From an uncultured Spirochaetaceae bacterium (GTDB lineage Bacteria; Spirochaetota; Spirochaetia; Sphaerochaetales; Sphaerochaetaceae): DNA of 64,000 nucleotides. Positions 1 through 7,862 of the stretch are shown in pieces. The translations under genes were made by a program, and so were the position numbers. Position 1 is the stretch's first letter. Every line of letters starts with the position of its first letter. The stretch lies in contig CALXKS010000065.1 in the NCBI GenBank assembly GCA_944389015.1, positions 1-64,000 on the forward strand. The letters run 5' to 3'. A model generated the notes under the pieces. The model saw nothing but the letters and a program-made list of their open reading frames with translations. It searched no databases and was not told where the DNA came from.

Positions 1-36
1 CTATCAGACTGAGTAGAAGAGGGACTGCCTCCATTA

Positions 37-669
37 CTATCTTCTCACCTTCTGGTTATGCGACATATCCGCAGATCCGCAGATTGCCGTTATATCCTCA
101 TTGAGAAGAGGCATGGTGGTTGCATCAAGACCTGTCGCAGCCCTCGCAGCAGCATTGTAATTGCGTGCGTTGATATCGGCCTGAGCATGTCTCGGGAATA
201 GCCTGATATGCATATTGAGCCCCTTGGTAAGAAGGTACTCGGGAGTGAACTCATACCCGGGAAGAGCTTCCGCAAGCTTGCCCTTCAGCGGAGTGATGTC
301 ACTGAGGAATGAGCCAGGAGCGCCGAGGTGGAATATGAACCAGAGCTCGAAAGAAGGATTGAAATAGCAGAGTCTCACCTTCTTCTTCTGCACATACTCA
401 TCCATCTCCTTTATCTCATCCACAGTTGTCCCGACATCATCGAAACCGAACAGAGCCCATGCGGAATCGAACTTACCATGGTTGCGTTCCTTGGCCGTAT
501 AATCCACAAGAGCCTTCAGATTCTTCGCATTCGGGGCTGCAAGAACAGTAAGATTGACATATCTGCAATCCTTGCGCATCTGCGAGAAGTAAAGAGCCTC
601 AGCCTCCGTTGCGCACACAAGAAGCAGTGTCTGCTTCGGCGCTGTTATGTTCTTCCTGCGCTTAATCAT
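37..669 (-). CDS. RloB-like protein (AbiL-type partner)
   Basis: This 210-residue protein has the RloB-family layout: a hydrophobic beta strand with LLLVCATEAE (residues 15-24), a FGFDDVG turn (74-80) and the hallmark NPSFELWFIFHL (104-115). RloB proteins have a TOPRIM-like fold and pair with a RloA ATPase in AbiL-like phage-defence modules. As I remember the family, the first motif usually reads cEG and the second DxD. Here they read CAT and DDV, so acidic catalytic positions look replaced. The start ATG sits inside the rloA end (8-nt overlap), so the two are translationally coupled. Family assignment is fairly firm; defence activity is inference. Confidence 0.75.
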   Translation of the reverse strand: MIKRRKNITAPKQTLLLVCATEAEALYFSQMRKDCRYVNLTVLAAPNAKNLKALVDYTAKERNHGKFDSAWALFGFDDVGTTVDEIKEMDEYVQKKKVRLCYFNPSFELWFIFHLGAPGSFLSDITPLKGKLAEALPGYEFTPEYLLTKGLNMHIRLFPRHAQADINARNYNAAARAATGLDATTMPLLNEDITAICGSADMSHNQKVRR

Positions 670-1945
670 TTGCTTCCTCCTCGCTCTTCTCCGGCTCTAC
701 CGGTGTTCCATCATGCACAAAGTAGAATTCGCTTGTTATCGGCAATGCACCGAAAGCACCCTGCATGTACCTTCTTGAAGTCGGGATCTTTCCACGTGCA
801 CCCTTGAAATCGGAGAGCGAATAGTAGACTGTCGAACTCTCCTGATCCTTCTGCGCAAACCATACAGCATCACGGCGGAGAAGCCCATCGCGGAGCAGTG
901 ACGGATTGCAATCGACAACAAGCATCTGGCTTTCCTTGTCGCAGTTCTCGAATATCTCGACAAGATGGCAAAGAAGATCCGGATGGAGAAGCTGGCCGAA
1001 ATCATCGATGACAAGCGTCTTGCCTGTGATGAACGCCTCAAAGAAAGCGAATCCCATAACGGTAAGCCTTCTAAGAGAGAGGCTCTCTCCCTGGAACATG
1101 TTCGCATATCCTTCAGCTTTCTTGTCATTGACATAGATATGGGTGAATCTCAGATGATCCTCTCCATTGTCGTTCGTCCTGACCTCGATTCTCGATATAT
1201 CTGTGATATCCAGAGCCCAGAGGTAATTCAGGATCTGCTCACCCCAGCCTGGATGTGCCTTGAGCATCTCACATGCATATGCCTCAGCCTTGGAGCTTAC
1301 ACCCATCGGAAGGATATGGAGAGTCTTCTCGAACCATGTATAGAGCTCGAGCGAAGTCTGTCCGCCCTTTCTGGCAGAGCCTGCAAGGAATGTTCTGTTC
1401 TCAGCAAGCTTTGCAGCCTGTCTCTTCTTCTCTCCTCTGTAGAGCTTTCCGAAGCGGTAATCATACTGTCCAAGCTCCTCACCCAGAGTACGCTCGAACA
1501 TAAGCTTCTTCGAGTTGTTGATTATATAATAGAGCGACTCCTCGTAGATTCTTTCCTTGTTTGCCTTGAGCGTATAGCGTGCAATCGTCGTTGGATTCTC
1601 GTCGCTTCCATCTCCCTTGCTGAGAAGGACCTCAATCTGGATAGTCGCGGGTGTAGCCTTGTCTATGCCATAGGCGAAAGTCGTACCAGTAAGCGTTCCC
1701 TGCAGCGGATTCTCAGGTCCATCTGCAGCCATAACGATTCTCTTCAGAACTTCAAGGGCGCGTACAAAGGAGCTCTTTCCTGCGCCATTCGGTCCAATGA
1801 TCGCACTTGTCTTGATAACATCGAGCCGGTCATTCACACTGACGACCTTCGATGCAGGAAGACGTGAATCCTTGACTGCCTGAAAGCTGATCGTCTGAGG
1901 GGACTTTACGGACTTGAAGTTCGCAATAGTCATGTTCAGCAGCAT
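662..1945 (-). CDS. RloA-like AAA/ABC-type ATPase
   Basis: This 427-residue protein has an SMC/OLD-like ATPase layout. Walker A is GPNGAGKS at 51-58 and a Walker B-like LVIDDF lies at 311-316. The C-terminal stretch RRDAVWF...YSLSDF...YMQGAFGALP is typical of RloA. Against the family pattern as I recall it (ESxGT signature, IDE Walker B, THNT switch), this copy has ESLSL (287-291), IDD (313-315) and DCNP (345-348). Nucleotide binding may be kept and hydrolysis altered. It is translated from a strong SD (AAGGAGG) and has an extended -10 promoter 43 nt upstream. The partner rloB overlaps its 3' end. Confidence 0.8.
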   Translation of the reverse strand: MLLNMTIANFKSVKSPQTISFQAVKDSRLPASKVVSVNDRLDVIKTSAIIGPNGAGKSSFVRALEVLKRIVMAADGPENPLQGTLTGTTFAYGIDKATPATIQIEVLLSKGDGSDENPTTIARYTLKANKERIYEESLYYIINNSKKLMFERTLGEELGQYDYRFGKLYRGEKKRQAAKLAENRTFLAGSARKGGQTSLELYTWFEKTLHILPMGVSSKAEAYACEMLKAHPGWGEQILNYLWALDITDISRIEVRTNDNGEDHLRFTHIYVNDKKAEGYANMFQGESLSLRRLTVMGFAFFEAFITGKTLVIDDFGQLLHPDLLCHLVEIFENCDKESQMLVVDCNPSLLRDGLLRRDAVWFAQKDQESSTVYYSLSDFKGARGKIPTSRRYMQGAFGALPITSEFYFVHDGTPVEPEKSEEEAND

Positions 1946-1986
1946 TTGCTACCTCCTTGCGATGGCATGGCCACCTTTACTGACCG

Positions 1987-2014
1987 ATTATAGCAGAAGC
2001 TCTGAAAACTTCAA
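1987..2014 (-). promoter_or_regulatory. Promoter of the rloAB-like operon
   Basis: Reading the minus strand, TTGAAG (-35) is followed after 16 nt by TATAAT preceded by TGC (extended -10). It lies about 40 nt upstream of the ATG at 1945, leaving a leader with a good SD. Confidence 0.6.
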
Positions 2015-2042
2015 AAAAGATCGGAGAAAACGCCTGAAAAGC

Positions 2043-2117
2043 AATCAGTGGCCTGAATAGCCACTGATTACATTCCAAAAACGATGGAATGATGTAATTA
2101 AAACCGCATTTTAATTA
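2043..2117. other. Three adjacent inverted repeats, two mutually exclusive
   Basis: The 240-base gap between the RloA gene and the lipoprotein gene holds a 10-bp perfect stem (2043-2052 with 2060-2069). A second stem (2067-2077 with 2085-2098) follows, then a 9-bp perfect stem (2095-2103 with 2109-2117). The second and third share bases 2095-2098, so both cannot form fully at once. No ORF is evident here. A terminator or switch for the flanking minus-strand genes is possible; the function is unknown. Confidence 0.5.
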
Positions 2118-2186
2118 ACATCTTCCATCTGTTCAGGATATCAAATGAATAATTTTTACAAAAATTACTTAATATTCATTAAGCAG

Positions 2187-3296
2187 TTATCTTGTAAGAT
2201 AGTCATATACAGAGTAATCAGGCCCAAGCCCTTCAGGAGCAAGGACAGATGCAGGAGGAGTCGTGAACTGCTTTTCTGCCTCCTCGTTATAGCTCTTGAC
2301 TCTCCTGAGATCGGCAAGAAGCGTTCCTACTCTGCTCTCTCCGCTGTACCGTGATACATCCTCTGTTATAGCGATTGCTTCGTCGATATCCCCCAGAGCG
2401 GCCGTAAGAACTGCCGCATTGAAGCCGGAAGGAACATGATGTGAGCGGTTCCATTCAGCCATGAAGGCATCAAGAGCAAACTGGGTATTCCCATCCTTTG
2501 CTGCATCGTAGGCATCCTTCAGTTCCTTGATCTCCGGCTTATTATCCATAAGGGCGACATTGTAATCGCGGACAGTAGGAACGAAGAGGCGGATTATGCC
2601 TGAATCGAATGACCGTATCATGCGCTGGAAGAGAAGCTCTGCCTTGTCAAAACGCGGGAAATCAGGATCGATCATCTCTGTGTTCGTCCTGGAATCCTGG
2701 AATGTCCTTGATGCGATGATCCTATCGGTATTCGTATCGATTACAGAGATCGTATATGTGATCGTCGCGACCTGCTTCACATAGTAATCATAGTAATAAT
2801 ACGTATAGTACGAATGGGTATATGCATCGTATTCAGTTGCTGTACGGCTCACTGAGTACACCTGCTCATCGACATTCATCGCATCGATTCTCGGTATCAT
2901 CACAGCATCATAGCCCAGCTCCCGGAACTCTCTGGATTCATTCCAGCTTGAACGTATGATCTGATCGGTTGATGACGGAGGAAGAATGTTGTAGTAGCCG
3001 GATGAGGAAAGCGTAGAATACAGCCTGTCGGTCGCATAAGCTGCGATACTGTTTGTTATATCATAGGAATATGAAGGCCTTATGCGTATGCCTGCGCTTC
3101 CTATGTCGATAGTGCGGATCCATCCGCTTGATGAGACGAAGCCTTTATATGGCACAACGGACGCCAGGGCAAGATTCCTGTATGCGCCCATGTTTATTTC
3201 AGAGGGCTGCATATAGCGCACAGCGATCTCCGTAGCACATGAAGCGAAAAGCATGAGTATTGCCACAAATAGGACCAGAAGTCTTTTCTTCAGCAT
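2187..3296 (-). CDS. Lipoprotein with CsgG/LpoB-like N-terminal half
   Basis: The protein has 369 residues with a lipoprotein signal and a lipobox ending FASC (Cys about residue 20), so it should be exported and lipidated. The first half has a pattern reminiscent of CsgG/LpoB-type domains: a strand resembling 'NLALASVVPY', then a TDRLYSTLSSSGYYNIL helix-strand. A Tyr-rich insert follows near 165-180. The C-terminal part (about 255-350) is helical and TPR-like. It starts from AAGGAGAA just 15 nt after the PdxA-like gene, so the two are probably one operon. I cannot name a function; outer-membrane-associated assembly or a regulatory role is a guess. Confidence 0.7.
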   Translation of the reverse strand: MLKKRLLVLFVAILMLFASCATEIAVRYMQPSEINMGAYRNLALASVVPYKGFVSSSGWIRTIDIGSAGIRIRPSYSYDITNSIAAYATDRLYSTLSSSGYYNILPPSSTDQIIRSSWNESREFRELGYDAVMIPRIDAMNVDEQVYSVSRTATEYDAYTHSYYTYYYYDYYVKQVATITYTISVIDTNTDRIIASRTFQDSRTNTEMIDPDFPRFDKAELLFQRMIRSFDSGIIRLFVPTVRDYNVALMDNKPEIKELKDAYDAAKDGNTQFALDAFMAEWNRSHHVPSGFNAAVLTAALGDIDEAIAITEDVSRYSGESRVGTLLADLRRVKSYNEEAEKQFTTPPASVLAPEGLGPDYSVYDYLTR

Positions 3297-3311
3297 ATTC
3301 TTCTCCTTGGT

Positions 3312-4325
3312 TCAGACCATAAAACTATTATCACGGAGGATAAGCGCCTCTCCCACAGCTCTTATCATTCCTTTCAGACTCGCTTCTCCCTTTCCAGCCA
3401 GACGCAATCCGGCATCCCCTGGGATCCCTATCCTCAGGAAAGGCAGTCCCCATGATATTATAAGCATCTCATCAGGTGATGCCGCGCCACAGGCTGCAAA
3501 TGCCTCGCCCGCCGTCATGACAAGAATAGCAGCGAACTCACCCCTTGCGCTTCTTGAGAATAGCTCCTCAGCTGCAATAGGCCCCTCGACATCCATGCCG
3601 AGGGTCTTTGCGATAGTGACAGCGGGGATTATCGCATCATATTCCTCTGTGCCAAGCCATTCGCCATCTCCATCCTGCGGATTCAGGGCACCTACAGCTA
3701 TGGGAAGGCTTTTGTCGAAGTAGCTCGATACTTTGAGGGCATCGATCTTTATAAGAGCCTCAATGACATTCTCCCGGGTTATCTTATCGATGGCGGACCT
3801 TACAGAACGCCTATGCGTAAGGCCGAAGGCATTTATGCTTCCTGCATTGACCATATTCACCAGTCTGTCTGTCTGAGCGAATCTTCTCAGCATCTCATGG
3901 ACGCTTCTCACATCATACCCGGCCTCATGGAGGGAAACATTGCTGACAGGGCATGTGACAAGCGATTGCCCAAGCCCGTTCTGTATGATATCCACAGCGC
4001 TTTCCAATGCTTTGTAAGAGGCCTCTCCAGTATCTGCCGAAGGAATGCCATACCGGAATGCTTTCATATCGATAGAAGAGGACGAGAAGAATATAAGTCT
4101 CTCTTCCCTTCCTTCTGCTTCTATCAGGGCATCGATATCATCGGCATATGAGGAGAATGGCAGAACAAGCGAAAGATCCGATGCGATGCGGTCAAAGACC
4201 CCGCGGTCTCCTGTAACGATCAAGCCAGCATCAGGCGTAGCAGAGAGAGCGATTACAGTCCGGAGGATTATCTCCGGAGATGTTCCCGCAGCCTCTCCCA
4301 TGGATAGAACTGCGTATCTGAGCAT
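3312..4325 (-). CDS. PdxA-like protein with altered active site
   Basis: The 337-residue protein aligns along its length with 4-hydroxythreonine-4-phosphate dehydrogenase: MGEAAGTSPEI near residue 9, LTHRR at 169-173, ALNPQDGDGEWLGTEEY at 213-229 and LAGKGEA at 309-315. Genuine PdxA binds its metal through three histidines. Here only the His at 171 is visible. The NPHAGE His is Gln217, the YHDQG segment reads VMTAGEA (269-275), and the DHGTA segment reads GDAGL (303-307). A changed or lost dehydrogenase activity is therefore likely. The start codon has no SD and sits 6 nt after TATCAT. Confidence 0.75.
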   Translation of the reverse strand: MLRYAVLSMGEAAGTSPEIILRTVIALSATPDAGLIVTGDRGVFDRIASDLSLVLPFSSYADDIDALIEAEGREERLIFFSSSSIDMKAFRYGIPSADTGEASYKALESAVDIIQNGLGQSLVTCPVSNVSLHEAGYDVRSVHEMLRRFAQTDRLVNMVNAGSINAFGLTHRRSVRSAIDKITRENVIEALIKIDALKVSSYFDKSLPIAVGALNPQDGDGEWLGTEEYDAIIPAVTIAKTLGMDVEGPIAAEELFSRSARGEFAAILVMTAGEAFAACGAASPDEMLIISWGLPFLRIGIPGDAGLRLAGKGEASLKGMIRAVGEALILRDNSFMV

Positions 4326-4331
4326 ATCCGG

Positions 4332-4340
4332 ATGATAACA
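4332..4340 (-). promoter_or_regulatory. Extended -10 directly before the PdxA-like start
   Basis: On the minus strand TGT-TATCAT is followed by six bases and then the ATG at 4325. Transcription would start at or next to the start codon, predicting a leaderless mRNA. Confidence 0.45.
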
Positions 4341-4388
4341 TCTCAGACTGTTTCAGGAAAGATAGCAATTGCAGAAGCAGCTGAAAAC

Positions 4389-5498
4389 CTATTCCATATC
4401 CGGATCATCGAACCAGCATTCCGTTTCTGACAGAGCCCGGGTGAATATCCTCGCCTGATCCTTGTCATACTTGGCCTGATGATAGCGGAACAGCATCCTG
4501 TCTCCATACTGCCCTAGTATCTCGATCTTCCCCGTCGGATGTGACATAGCATAACGGAAAGCCTTTGCAGGACCGCTCATGCTGGCTTTCGCAAGATCGA
4601 TGATCCTGGAGCCTCTGAGAATCGGGACCTGGAACTGGTTCTTCACGCCCTCAACCGGCCGGCACTGGAAGACATAGTATGGGGCAACGCCTGCTGCAAT
4701 AAGCTTATTCATAAGAAGAGCCAGCACGGCAGGCTCATCATTGACACCCTTCAGGAGAACTGTCTGATTGCGTATGGTGCATCCTGCATTTCTGAGTTCA
4801 TCTATGGCCTTTCTTGCCTCTGCGGTTATCTCGCGAGGATGATTGAACTGCGTTACGATGATGATCTGCTTCTTGCTGCTGTACTCCCTGAGAATCGAAG
4901 CAAGCTCCCCGTCATCCTCTGTTATCCTCTGGGGAAATGTGACAGGGGTTCTTGTACCGAATCTGATGAACTGTATTGCCGGGACTGAGGTAAAGGCATC
5001 AAGATACCGTCTTATCACATCATCCGTATTCAGGAAGGAATCCCCTCCTGATATAAGAATATTATTGATGAAGGGATGCTCTTCTGCATACTTCACCATC
5101 TCAGGAAGCTTTTCAGCTATCTCCTCAGAGGATAGACCTACCAGCCGCTTGCGGAAACAATGCCGGCAGTACATAGCACACTGATTCGTTGAAAGCACAA
5201 GAGCTGTCTGAGTGTATTTGTGCTGCATTCCCTGAATCACTGTGTTATCTGACTCACCGCTTGTATCGGTGCTTCCCCCCTCTGAGAACTCCATTGCATC
5301 GGGTACAGCCATCTTCCTTATAGGATCATGCCTGTCATCAGGATCGATAAGATGAAGATAATAATCAGTGATGCATACGGGATACTTCTCCTCGATACCA
5401 TGAAGCTTCTCAAGCTCATCGGCATCCAGACCGAGCATCCCGGAAATCTCCTCTACGCTCCTATAGCTTTCCTCCAATAACTTCTGCCATTTCTTCAT
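4389..5498 (-). CDS. KamA-family radical SAM protein
   Basis: The 369-residue protein carries the radical-SAM cluster motif CxxxCxxC (C107, C111, C114). GGD follows at 151-153, and a PLP-lysine context TGKIEIL has K324. It belongs to the lysine 2,3-aminomutase family, which moves amino groups using SAM and PLP. In lysine-specific enzymes two aspartates hold the substrate amine. The positions I align with them read CRP (R280) and SHPTG, with no Asp, so lysine is probably not the substrate. The start has SD AAGGGGG. The gene stands alone, divergent from the nucleosidase gene. Confidence 0.8.
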   Translation of the reverse strand: MKKWQKLLEESYRSVEEISGMLGLDADELEKLHGIEEKYPVCITDYYLHLIDPDDRHDPIRKMAVPDAMEFSEGGSTDTSGESDNTVIQGMQHKYTQTALVLSTNQCAMYCRHCFRKRLVGLSSEEIAEKLPEMVKYAEEHPFINNILISGGDSFLNTDDVIRRYLDAFTSVPAIQFIRFGTRTPVTFPQRITEDDGELASILREYSSKKQIIIVTQFNHPREITAEARKAIDELRNAGCTIRNQTVLLKGVNDEPAVLALLMNKLIAAGVAPYYVFQCRPVEGVKNQFQVPILRGSRIIDLAKASMSGPAKAFRYAMSHPTGKIEILGQYGDRMLFRYHQAKYDKDQARIFTRALSETECWFDDPDME

Positions 5499-5733
5499 TC
5501 AACCCCCTTTTATAGAAAAAACCCATGACGTCCATATTGCGGACCTCCTACAGCAAAACAATGGAACGGATGGATGTAATTCTATATGGATATTGTAAAT
5601 CCTGAAAAATCAGCTGTCAAATTCAGTACAGACAGCAGATTCATGCAATCCTTTGCAGATAGCTTCAGAAAGAAAAAAATCACCTGATTGCCATAATCCT
5701 GTTTCAGGGATACAAGAGAGAAAGGAGGATATG

Positions 5734-6504
5734 ATGAGGAAAACCATTATCATAGCACTTATTGCGGTTATGGCTGCAGCACCAGCCATGGCATCGGAAA
5801 ACGGTCCTATCGGAATCATTACTGCAATGTCGAATGAGCTCAGCCTTCTTCTCGAGAATGCTGATATCAGCAGGACAGAGACAATCGGCGGCGTCGAATA
5901 CAATATCGGTACGCTTCAGGGAAAAGACGTCGTGCTTGCAAAGGCCGGGATCGGCAAGATCCTTGCCGCAGCTGGCGCAGCTACTCTTATCAACGAGTTC
6001 GATGTAAGCTCGATCATCTTCACAGGCATTGCAGGCGGTGTCGGAGAGGAGACAGAGGTAATGGATGTCGTCGTATCCACGGATCTCGTCGTCCATGACT
6101 ATGGCGATATGACAAATGACGGCTTTGTATGGGATGCGGTCGCGGGCTCGGATGAGAATGGAAGGATCCCTGCTGACGCAGATCTTGCGGATCTTGCATA
6201 TGAAGCTGCCGTGGATGTCGTAGGCGAAGACAGCGCATTCAAGGGGAACATCGCAACAGGAGACCAGTTCGTCGCAAGCGAGAACTACGTAAAGATTCTG
6301 CAGGATGACTTCAACTCACTTGCCTGCGAGATGGAAGGCGCATCCGTTGGTCTTGTGGCTTACCAGTACGGAGTGCCATTCGTCGTCATAAGATGCATGT
6401 CAGATAAAGCAGATGGACTAGCGCATGAATCATATGAGGGCTTCGGCGATCAGGCTGCCGACAACTCCGCAAGCATAGTGATGGAAATGCTTGGAAATAT
6501 GTAA
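5734..6504 (+). CDS. Exported MTA/SAH nucleosidase
   Basis: This is a 256-residue 5'-methylthioadenosine/S-adenosylhomocysteine nucleosidase (Pfs/MTAN family), which splits MTA and SAH to adenine and the thioribose or ribosyl compound. The core motifs are GIITAMSNEL, FTGIAGG and LACEMEGA, followed by FVVIRCMSDKADG with the catalytic Asp. Unlike cytosolic MTAN it has a clear signal peptide ending APAMA before SENGP. SD AAAGGAGG at 5721-5728 fits ATG 5734 better than ATG 5731. Borrelia also has an exported homologue. It is a single gene closed by a terminator. Confidence 0.9.
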   Translation: MRKTIIIALIAVMAAAPAMASENGPIGIITAMSNELSLLLENADISRTETIGGVEYNIGTLQGKDVVLAKAGIGKILAAAGAATLINEFDVSSIIFTGIAGGVGEETEVMDVVVSTDLVVHDYGDMTNDGFVWDAVAGSDENGRIPADADLADLAYEAAVDVVGEDSAFKGNIATGDQFVASENYVKILQDDFNSLACEMEGASVGLVAYQYGVPFVVIRCMSDKADGLAHESYEGFGDQAADNSASIVMEMLGNM

Positions 6505-6534
6505 TTCAAAAGGAAACTCCCTTGCTTTACATGG

Positions 6535-6560
6535 AGAACGGGCTTCTTGTCCGTTCTTTT
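6535..6560 (+). terminator. Intrinsic terminator after the nucleosidase gene
   Basis: AGAACGG (6535-6541) pairs with CCGTTCT (6551-6557) and a T run follows. Confidence 0.75.
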
Positions 6561-6593
6561 CATTTCTTTGAAGGATGCATGAAACAACCATCA

Positions 6594-6602
6594 TGCTATA
6601 CT
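6594..6602 (+). promoter_or_regulatory. Extended -10 ahead of the 47-residue ORF
   Basis: TGC-TATACT ends 6 nt before the ATG at 6609. The -35 is poor (GATGCA). This suggests a leaderless transcript. Confidence 0.4.
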
Positions 6603-6608
6603 TGATGC

Positions 6609-6752
6609 ATGTGCTTTGAAGATGACGAATACGATGACGATATCGATGAGCTTTTCTCCATAATCCCCGATGTCGAATCGAATGCGGCTGATGATGGGGA
6701 GGAAAGCGAATATGAAGATCTGGACGATGAGGTATTCGATATAGATTTCTGA
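6609..6752 (+). CDS. Possible small acidic protein, 47 residues
   Basis: The frame reads a very acidic 47-residue peptide beginning MCFEDDEYDDD and ending DEVFDIDF, with only one Cys and no Lys or Arg. It has no SD but has a good extended -10 six bases upstream, as other genes here do. No family is recognised. The opposite strand also stays open (64 codons), but that frame starts without an SD and would be an Ile-rich mirror of the acidic codons, so the plus frame is preferred. It could still be non-coding. Confidence 0.4.
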   Translation: MCFEDDEYDDDIDELFSIIPDVESNAADDGEESEYEDLDDEVFDIDF

Positions 6753-6771
6753 TGTTTCTGTTAAAAGTATC

Positions 6772-6812
6772 TTGACTATATCCACGATTCTTCTTACAGT
6801 AACTATGTTACT
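6772..6812 (+). promoter_or_regulatory. Promoter with palindromic operator for the ABC importer
   Basis: TTGACT (6772-6777) and TACAGT (6795-6800) are 17 nt apart. A perfect inverted repeat AGTAAC-TAT-GTTACT (6798-6812) covers the end of the -10 and the predicted start site, an ideal place for a repressor. The SD AAGGAG follows before the ATG at 6827. Confidence 0.6.
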
Positions 6813-6826
6813 ACAAGGAGAATCAA

Positions 6827-7771
6827 ATGAAAAAACCGGCTTTACTTCTGATCATATTGCTTATACTCATCCTGCCCGCTGCAGCAGAAGGCACAAAAGA
6901 GGATGGAACATTGAGAATCGGGATTGCCAAGCTTCTTTCCCACCCTGCTCTGGATTCAATAGAACAAGGTATTGAAGACTATCTCATGGATGCCGGAATA
7001 GAAGCAGAGATCGAAGTCCAGAATGCGAATGGGGAGATCAGCACTGCCGCATCGATTGCACAGGTATTCAAAACGGAAGGAAAGGATCTCGTGATAGGAA
7101 TAGCAACACCTACGGCACAGGCTCTTGCCAATGTCTTTGATGATATCCCTGTAATCTACTCTTCAGTAACAGATGTGAAAGCAGCCGGTCTGGATGGAAT
7201 ATCCAATGTATGCGGAGTTTCGGACCAGGTCCCTGCAGAAGAGCACTATGCCCTGATAGAACGCATAACCGGAGCTGAGAGAATAGGAATGATCTATACA
7301 TCAGGGGAAGCGAATGGCATATCCGCGATGGAGCAGATGAAAAGGATATGCGAGGAGAACGGGACAGAGCTTGTCACGGCTTCTGTTGCGAACTCATCGG
7401 AAGTGAGGATGGCGGCTTTGTCCATAATAGACAGAATAGACGCGATGTACGTTGCGATAGATAACACTGTAGTCTCGGCCATCGCATCACTATCTGATGT
7501 CTGCGGCGATGCATCTATACCTCTTTTCAGCGCTGATGTGACATCTGCGGAAGGAACGGATGTCCTCCTTGCTGGTGGTTTCGACTACTATGCATCGGGA
7601 CGCCTTACCGGAGAAATCGTACAGAGAGTGCTTAATGGTGAGGAACCGGAAGAAATAGGCACTGAATACCTTACCGATCTTGAGCTGTATATCAACACAG
7701 CAGTCGCTGCTGATCTGGGGCTGAAAATCCCTGCGGATATAATTGCAGATGCGAAGTACCTAATAGAATAA
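6827..7771 (+). CDS. ABC importer substrate-binding protein 1 (COG2984 type)
   Basis: This 314-residue periplasmic binding protein has a signal peptide ending LPAAA and the family pattern KLLSHPALDSIEQGI, STAASIAQVFK, AQALANVF and VANSSEVRMAA. Its nearest relatives are TrpX-like/COG2984 proteins paired with COG4120 permeases; the substrate is not predictable from sequence. There is no lipobox Cys, so it is probably free or held otherwise. SD AAGGAG is 6 nt upstream. It is followed by a close paralogue, so the operon carries a duplicated receptor. Confidence 0.88.
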   Translation: MKKPALLLIILLILILPAAAEGTKEDGTLRIGIAKLLSHPALDSIEQGIEDYLMDAGIEAEIEVQNANGEISTAASIAQVFKTEGKDLVIGIATPTAQALANVFDDIPVIYSSVTDVKAAGLDGISNVCGVSDQVPAEEHYALIERITGAERIGMIYTSGEANGISAMEQMKRICEENGTELVTASVANSSEVRMAALSIIDRIDAMYVAIDNTVVSAIASLSDVCGDASIPLFSADVTSAEGTDVLLAGGFDYYASGRLTGEIVQRVLNGEEPEEIGTEYLTDLELYINTAVAADLGLKIPADIIADAKYLIE

Positions 7772-7862
7772 ATTTTGCATAATTATTCGCAGGCGTGCAT
7801 ATGAAACATTGAATGAAAAAATCGCTTCAGCTATATTCATAACTATCCTTCAGGGAGGTTTT

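Noticed and set aside
965-1867. Open plus-strand frame of 300 codons inside rloA
   Set aside because: It is the antisense mirror of a well-supported ATPase gene, has no SD or -10 and encodes a Leu/Ser-rich sequence without a family.
5499-5733. Coding fragment in the gap between the KamA-like and nucleosidase genes
   Set aside because: Only short frames exist (for example from 5562) and none has family features; I see just the KamA leader and the nucleosidase SD.
6591-6785. Minus-strand 64-codon frame over the acidic ORF
   Set aside because: Its Ile/Val richness is the mirror of GAT/GAC/GAA codons on the plus strand, and it lacks an SD.
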